This document shows, in pieces, positions 6,917-11,218 of a DNA stretch of 11,218 bases. The position numbers and the translations under genes are program-made. The DNA comes from Bacteroidales bacterium UBA5287 (GTDB taxonomy: Bacteria; Bacteroidota; Bacteroidia; Bacteroidales; Dysgonomonadaceae), in NCBI GenBank assembly GCA_002411345.1, contig DHSL01000047.1, positions 1 through 11,218 of the forward strand. The letters run 5' to 3'. Below the pieces are notes generated by a model. It was not told the DNA's origin. It searched no databases and saw nothing but the letters and a program-made list of their open reading frames with translations. Position 1 is the stretch's first letter, and the number at the start of each line of letters is the position of its first letter.

Positions 6917-7543
6917 ATGAGTATAATCAATCAATATTTTCCATCATTATCACCACTTCAAAAAGAACAATTTGACTCACTTTTTGATTTGTATACAAAT
7001 TGGAATTCAAAAATTAACGTCATCTCACGTAAAGATATAGAAAATCTGTATCTTCATCATGTATTGCATTCTTTATCCATTGCAAAATATATATCATTCA
7101 CTGTTGGTACTAATATCTTGGATGTTGGTACTGGTGGGGGATTCCCAGGTATTCCATTAGCTGTCTTTTTCCCTGAATCACATTTTGTGTTGTTAGACAG
7201 CATAGGAAAGAAAGTAAAAGTGGCAGAAGATGTTTCTAAATCAATTGGTTTACAAAATGTGGAATGCATTCATTCAAGAGTTGAAGATGAAAAAAGAGTA
7301 TTCGATTTTGTTGTTAGTAGGGCAGTTATGCCATTGCCTGATTTAGTGAAAGTAGCAGGGAAAAATATCTCATTAGTTCAAAAAAATGCTATTCCAAACG
7401 GAATTATATGCTTAAAAGGTGGAGATATTATTAATGAAATTAAACCTTACAGACGAATTGCAGAACTTGTTTCGCTTGCTACCTATTTTAATGAACCTTT
7501 TTTTGAAACAAAGAAACTGGTTTATTTACCTATTAACAAGTAA
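6917..7543 (+). CDS. rsmG: 16S rRNA (guanine(527)-N(7))-methyltransferase
   Basis: RsmG (formerly GidB) uses S-adenosylmethionine to methylate N7 of G527 in the 530 loop of 16S rRNA; in other bacteria its loss gives low-level streptomycin resistance. The 208-residue protein is the usual length. The N-terminal WNSKINVISRKDIENLYLHHVLHSL (29-53) is the family's rRNA-side segment. ILDVGTGGGFPGIPLA (67-82) is the SAM-binding motif I and VLLDS (91-95) holds the acidic residue for the ribose. SRAV (134-137) and LKGG (166-169) are the later family motifs. It begins four bases after the lipoprotein stop, so the two are probably co-transcribed and perhaps translationally coupled. Another ATG at 6912 overlaps that stop but is out of frame. 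Confidence 0.96.
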   Translation: MSIINQYFPSLSPLQKEQFDSLFDLYTNWNSKINVISRKDIENLYLHHVLHSLSIAKYISFTVGTNILDVGTGGGFPGIPLAVFFPESHFVLLDSIGKKVKVAEDVSKSIGLQNVECIHSRVEDEKRVFDFVVSRAVMPLPDLVKVAGKNISLVQKNAIPNGIICLKGGDIINEIKPYRRIAELVSLATYFNEPFFETKKLVYLPINK

Positions 7544-7574
7544 GTAAATATCTTTTCATAAACTGATACTATGG

Positions 7575-7645
7575 AAATGAAAATAAAAACGTAAATTTGT
7601 ATAAAGTTTAAATTCTACATAGTTTTTTCAAATGAAAATAAAAAC
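7575..7645 (+). repeat. 16-bp direct repeat duplicating the hydrolase start region
   Basis: The same 16 bases, AAATGAAAATAAAAAC, occur at 7575-7590 and 7630-7645, 55 bases apart. The downstream copy contains the real start of the hydrolase gene (MKIKT...). The upstream copy encodes ATG plus four identical codons or synonyms and then a stop: MKIKT-stop at 7577-7594. It may be a remnant of a small tandem duplication or a chance match in A-rich sequence. Confidence 0.6.
7592..7599 (+). promoter_or_regulatory. Candidate -7 promoter element for hydrolase-gcvP
   Basis: TAAATTTG matches TAnnTTTG, 32 bases ahead of the hydrolase ATG. No clear TTG occurs at the -33 spacing, so the promoter is tentative. 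It would provide a start separate from the rsmG transcript, since the 88-base gap after rsmG is the longest within this group. Confidence 0.42.
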
Positions 7646-8273
7646 ATTTCAATTCAATCCATTGGGTGTTAATACATACGTGCTTTCTGATGAAAATGGA
7701 AAAAGTGTAATAATTGACCCTTCATGTTTTTATCATGATGAGAAAGTACTGTTATTAAACTATATACTAGATAATAATCTAAAGATTATTCATCTTTTAA
7801 ATACTCATCTGCATTTTGATCATATCTTTGGAAATAATTTTATTCATGAACAGTTTGATTTATTACCCGAAGCAAATAAAGATGATAAACATTTAATTAT
7901 GATGTTTGCAGAACAACTACAACAGTTTGGATTCTTAAATTATAGTGAGTCAACTCCGGAAATTGGGAAATACTTAAATGAAAACGATATTGTAAGTTTT
8001 GGAAAAATAAGCCTGAAAGTTATTTCTATCCCAGGTCATTCGCCAGGTAGTTTAGTTTTTTACAATGAAGAAAGCGGGTGTGCATTTGTCGGTGACGTAT
8101 TATTTCGTGGTGGAATTGGTAGAACTGATTTAGAAGGTGGAAATCATGATCAACTTATTCAAGGTATTAAAACCAAACTGTACACACTACCAAATGATAC
8201 AGTTATTTATCCAGGTCACGGTCCTCAAACGACAATTGGCGAAGAAAAAAAGTACAATCCTTTTTTATATTAA
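7632..8273 (+). CDS. Metallo-beta-lactamase-fold hydrolase, glyoxalase II-like
   Basis: The 213-residue cytosolic protein is a single metallo-beta-lactamase domain of the hydroxyacylglutathione hydrolase (glyoxalase II)-like branch. Metal ligands are all in place: THLHFDH (58-64; His59, His61, Asp63, His64), GHSPGS with His136, GDVLFRGGIGRTD with the bridging Asp155, and YPGHGPQTTIGEEKKYNPF with His196. The domain ends at residue 213 without the C-terminal glutathione-binding extension of classical glyoxalase II, so the natural substrate may be another thioester; it resembles the short YcbL-type enzymes. It follows rsmG by 88 bases and precedes gcvP by 23, so co-transcription with gcvP is likely. 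The rsmG-hydrolase-gcvP order is one I recall in other Bacteroidales, but I see no biochemical link with glycine cleavage. Confidence 0.92.
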   Translation: MKIKTFQFNPLGVNTYVLSDENGKSVIIDPSCFYHDEKVLLLNYILDNNLKIIHLLNTHLHFDHIFGNNFIHEQFDLLPEANKDDKHLIMMFAEQLQQFGFLNYSESTPEIGKYLNENDIVSFGKISLKVISIPGHSPGSLVFYNEESGCAFVGDVLFRGGIGRTDLEGGNHDQLIQGIKTKLYTLPNDTVIYPGHGPQTTIGEEKKYNPFLY

Positions 8274-8296
8274 TAAATCAATTAATCTAGTTAAAT

Positions 8297-11143
8297 ATGG
8301 AAATGGAACAATTCAAATCCCGTCATATAGGGATTAATTCCGAAGAAGAGAAAAAAATGTTAGAGGTTATTGGAGTGTCAAGTATCGATGAATTAATTGA
8401 TCAAACTATTCCATCAGATATTCGTTTAAAAAAACCATTGGCGCTTCCTGCAGCATTAACTGAAAATGAATATGCAGAAGAGATAGCTAATCTTGCATCT
8501 AAAAATAAAATTTATACATCTTACATTGGGATGGGGTGGTATGACACAATAACACCTGCTGCCATTTATCGAAATGTGTTTGAAAATCCCGTTTGGTATA
8601 CATCATATACTCCTTACCAGGCAGAGATATCTCAAGGTAGGCTTGAAGCATTAATGAATTTTCAGACAGTAGTAAGCGAACTAACTGCGCTACCACTCGC
8701 AAATTGTTCATTACTTGACGAAGCGACTTCAGCTGCTGAAGCTGCAACAATGATGTATGGATTACGAAATAAAGAACAGATAAAAAATAATGTAGAAACA
8801 TTATTTGTTGATGAAAATATATTTCCTCAAACACTTGCTGTTCTTCGTACGCGTATGGGACATACAGCAATACCTATCGAAGTTGGAGATTACAAAAAAG
8901 CTATATTTGATGGTAAATATTTTGGAGCAATTGTTCAATATCCTAACAGTGATGGAAGTATTGAAGACTATCGTGAATTTGTTGAAAAAGCCCATTCTGA
9001 AAATTGTAAAGTAGCTGTAGCTACTGATTTGATGGCTTTGGTGCTTTTGACACCTCCAGGTGAATGGGGAGCAGATATTGCTTTTGGAAGTAGTCAGCGT
9101 TTTGGAATTCCGATGTTTTATGGTGGTCCATCATCTGCATTTTTTGCAACCCGTGAAGAATTCAAGCGAAATATGCCTGGACGAATTATTGGGATTTCTA
9201 AAGACTCGCATGGGAAAGAAGCATTACGAATGGCATTGCAAACAAGAGAACAGCATATTAAACGTGAGAAAGCTACTTCAAATATTTGTACAGCCCAAGC
9301 ATTACTTGCAACAATGAGCTCATTTTATGCTGTTTATCATGGTCCTCAAGGATTGAAAAAAATGGCTAAACGAATTCATTCTATAGCATCTTATGTAGCA
9401 ATAGAATTAAACAAATTTGGTTTTAAGCAGTTGAACGATAGTTATTTTGACACATTGAAATTCAACTTACCAAATAGTATTAATATTGAAGATATTAAAA
9501 CTCAAAGTGAATTGCGTTTTATTAATCTTCGTTATTTTGAAACAGGAGAAATAGGTATAAGTATTGATGAAACAACAGATGCATATCGTGTTCATGAATT
9601 ATTAGCTGTGTTTGCAATGGCTGCAGGTAGTTCAAAGGTTTTTATGATTGATGATATGCCTGAGAAAAAAACATTAAAAGATGATCTGCTCCGAAAATCC
9701 GACTTTTTGACTCATCCCAATTTCAATAATTATCATACTGAAACAGAATTGATGCGTTATATTAAGAGGTTGGAAAGAAAAGACATTTCATTGGCACATT
9801 CAATGATCTCTTTAGGATCATGTACCATGAAACTAAATGCTGCTTCAGAATTGCTTCCTTTGGGATTGGCAGGATTTCAGAAAATTCATCCATACGCTCC
9901 GTCAGATCAAACTCAGGGGTACAACGAAATGTTAAATGAATTCAGCTCACTCTTGGCCGAAATAACAGGTCTTTCTTCTGTAAGTCTTCAGCCAAATTCA
10001 GGTGCAGCAGGCGAATATAGTGGACTTATTACTATTGCTTCCTATTTAAAAAGCATAGGACAAGGCCATCGTAAAATTGTTTTAATTCCATCATCAGCTC
10101 ATGGAACAAATCCTGCAAGTGCAGTACAGGCTGGTTTTACGCCTATAAATATTGCTACCGATGATAAAGGAAATGTAGATTTGGATGACTTCCGTAGCAA
10201 AGTTGATCAGTATAAAGAAGAATTAGCTGCTTTCATGATTACATATCCTTCAACTCATGGCATTTTTGAAACAAAGATCAAAGAAATGTGTAATTTGATT
10301 CATGAGGCTGGAGGTCAGGTTTATATGGATGGTGCCAATATGAATGCACAAGTAGGATTGACTAATCCAGGAACAATTGGAGCGGATGTTTGTCATTTAA
10401 ATTTACACAAAACATTTGCTATACCTCATGGTGGTGGTGGTCCCGGTGTTGGTCCGATTTGTGTAGCCGAACATTTAGTTCCTTTTCTCCCAGGCCATCC
10501 TGTAATGTTTGAATCGGATGAAAATACAGTATCTTCTGCACCTTATGGAAGCGCAGGAGTTATTGCCATTTCATATGCATACGTTAAAATGATGGGTGCT
10601 GATGGCTTGACAAAAGCCACAAAAGTGGCAATTCTTAATGCCAACTATTTAGCAGAGCGTTTAAATGATTCCTATGGAATTGTTTATAGAGGAGATAACG
10701 GTAGAGTAGGGCACGAGCTCATTCTCGAATGTCGTAATTTGAAAGAAGTATCTGGAATTACAGAGACAGACATTGCAAAACGACTGATTGATTATGGTTA
10801 TCATGCGCCAACTCTTTCATTTCCTGTACATGGAACATTAATGATAGAGCCAACAGAAAGCGAGAGCTTAACAGAGTTAGACCGATTTGCTGAAACTATG
10901 TTGAAAATCCATGATGAAATCATCGAAGTTTCAAGAGGTGAATATACGTTAGAAGATAATGTGTTGGTTAATGCTCCACATCCAGAATATGAGGTTGTTG
11001 CCGATGATTGGAATCATACATATCCACGTTCAAAAGCTGTTTATCCACTTCCATTTGTCGCAGAGAATAAATTTTGGGTAAATGTTTCTCGTATTGATAA
11101 TGCATTTGGTGATAGAAATTTGGTCCCTTGCTTTTGTATGTGA
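8297..11143 (+). CDS. gcvP: Glycine dehydrogenase (aminomethyl-transferring), P-protein
   Basis: GcvP is the PLP-dependent subunit of the glycine cleavage system: it decarboxylates glycine and loads the aminomethyl group onto lipoylated GcvH. The 948-residue protein is a full single-chain fusion of the two PLP-fold halves, roughly residues 1-440 and 470-948. The first half opens FKSRHIGIN and holds YTPYQAEISQGRLEALMNFQT, typical of the family. The second half holds SCTMKLN (508-514), TYPSTHGIFE (from 649), the PLP lysine in HLNLHKTF (Lys705), and the glycine-rich HGGGGPGVGP loop (711-720). No gcvH, gcvT or lpd lies in the window. The extreme C-terminus reads GDRNLVPCFCM-stop instead of the usual CxCxP...Y tail. 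Two in-frame ATGs (8297, 8303) could start it. It is closed by a terminator. Confidence 0.97.
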   Translation: MEMEQFKSRHIGINSEEEKKMLEVIGVSSIDELIDQTIPSDIRLKKPLALPAALTENEYAEEIANLASKNKIYTSYIGMGWYDTITPAAIYRNVFENPVWYTSYTPYQAEISQGRLEALMNFQTVVSELTALPLANCSLLDEATSAAEAATMMYGLRNKEQIKNNVETLFVDENIFPQTLAVLRTRMGHTAIPIEVGDYKKAIFDGKYFGAIVQYPNSDGSIEDYREFVEKAHSENCKVAVATDLMALVLLTPPGEWGADIAFGSSQRFGIPMFYGGPSSAFFATREEFKRNMPGRIIGISKDSHGKEALRMALQTREQHIKREKATSNICTAQALLATMSSFYAVYHGPQGLKKMAKRIHSIASYVAIELNKFGFKQLNDSYFDTLKFNLPNSINIEDIKTQSELRFINLRYFETGEIGISIDETTDAYRVHELLAVFAMAAGSSKVFMIDDMPEKKTLKDDLLRKSDFLTHPNFNNYHTETELMRYIKRLERKDISLAHSMISLGSCTMKLNAASELLPLGLAGFQKIHPYAPSDQTQGYNEMLNEFSSLLAEITGLSSVSLQPNSGAAGEYSGLITIASYLKSIGQGHRKIVLIPSSAHGTNPASAVQAGFTPINIATDDKGNVDLDDFRSKVDQYKEELAAFMITYPSTHGIFETKIKEMCNLIHEAGGQVYMDGANMNAQVGLTNPGTIGADVCHLNLHKTFAIPHGGGGPGVGPICVAEHLVPFLPGHPVMFESDENTVSSAPYGSAGVIAISYAYVKMMGADGLTKATKVAILNANYLAERLNDSYGIVYRGDNGRVGHELILECRNLKEVSGITETDIAKRLIDYGYHAPTLSFPVHGTLMIEPTESESLTELDRFAETMLKIHDEIIEVSRGEYTLEDNVLVNAPHPEYEVVADDWNHTYPRSKAVYPLPFVAENKFWVNVSRIDNAFGDRNLVPCFCM

Positions 11144-11162
11144 TAAAAGGATAACAATGTAA

Positions 11163-11200
11163 AAGAGGCTGTCTCAAAAGGTTGACAGCCTCTTTTTTTT
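11163..11200 (+). terminator. Intrinsic terminator after gcvP
   Basis: AAGAGGCTGTC (11163-11173) pairs with GACAGCCTCTT (11184-11194) as a perfect 11-bp stem with a 10-base loop. A run of T follows directly (nine T's in 11192-11200, partly in the stem). It starts 20 bases past the gcvP stop and ends the rightward gene group. Confidence 0.92.
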
Positions 11201-11218
11201 TCATTCAATTTTCTGTAA

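Noticed and set aside
8274..8296. Glycine riboswitch upstream of gcvP
   Set aside because: The gap to the preceding gene is only 23 AT-rich bases, far too short for a glycine riboswitch.
2837..8308. The 13-base string TATGGAAATGGAA at the starts of both the DUF4492 gene (2837) and gcvP (8296)
   Set aside because: It is just Met-Glu-Met-Glu in A-rich codons with no shared sequence before or after, so most likely coincidence. It only makes the exact start codon uncertain by two residues.
8499..8870. 123-codon minus-strand frame inside gcvP
   Set aside because: It lies wholly over strongly conserved gcvP sequence and has no recognisable motif; it is an antisense shadow.
10968..11204. Minus-strand frame starting at the gcvP terminator
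   Set aside because: Its start lies within the terminator hairpin and the rest is antisense to gcvP, with no family resemblance.

Overview
The window is an AT-rich (roughly two-thirds A+T by eye) stretch of ordinary chromosome from a member of the Bacteroidota, most likely order Bacteroidales. Three things point there. The proteins read as Bacteroidales versions of their families: the class II aldolase, the split-off glycine decarboxylase P-protein, and a CydB with Bacteroides-like motifs. A DUF4492 gene sits directly ahead of cydA. Several upstream regions carry the Bacteroidota-type -7 element TAnnTTTG and lack obvious Shine-Dalgarno sequences. The genus cannot be fixed from the sequence.

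Layout. A bidirectional terminator hairpin (37-65) closes the leftward gene for class II fructose-bisphosphate aldolase (88-1080). A 290-base divergent intergenic region (1081-1370) holds a candidate promoter on each strand and two inverted repeats. Rightward from it runs a tightly spaced five-gene cluster, gaps 11-34 bases: DUF3467 protein, alanine dehydrogenase (ald), DUF4492 membrane protein, then the two subunits of cytochrome bd quinol oxidase (cydA, cydB). A perfect 17-bp hairpin (5911-5948) ends that cluster. A second rightward group follows: a DUF3298-type lipoprotein, rsmG (16S rRNA m7G527 methyltransferase), a glyoxalase II-like metallo-beta-lactamase-fold hydrolase, and gcvP (glycine decarboxylase P-protein). 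A strong terminator (11163-11200) ends it.

How the genes fit together. Cytochrome bd passes electrons from quinol to oxygen, which lets otherwise anaerobic Bacteroidales respire or scavenge trace O2. Alanine dehydrogenase in the same cluster interconverts alanine and pyruvate with NAD(H), and GcvP starts glycine cleavage, which also yields NADH through the rest of that system. Aldolase is central glycolysis. The theme is central carbon, amino-acid and redox metabolism plus one ribosome-modification gene.

No mobile element, CRISPR array, phage gene, tRNA or rRNA is visible, and I see no convincing new system. The points most worth checking are the DUF4492 protein as a possible extra cytochrome bd subunit, the altered CydB motifs, the unusual GcvP C-terminus, and small repeats near two candidate promoters.
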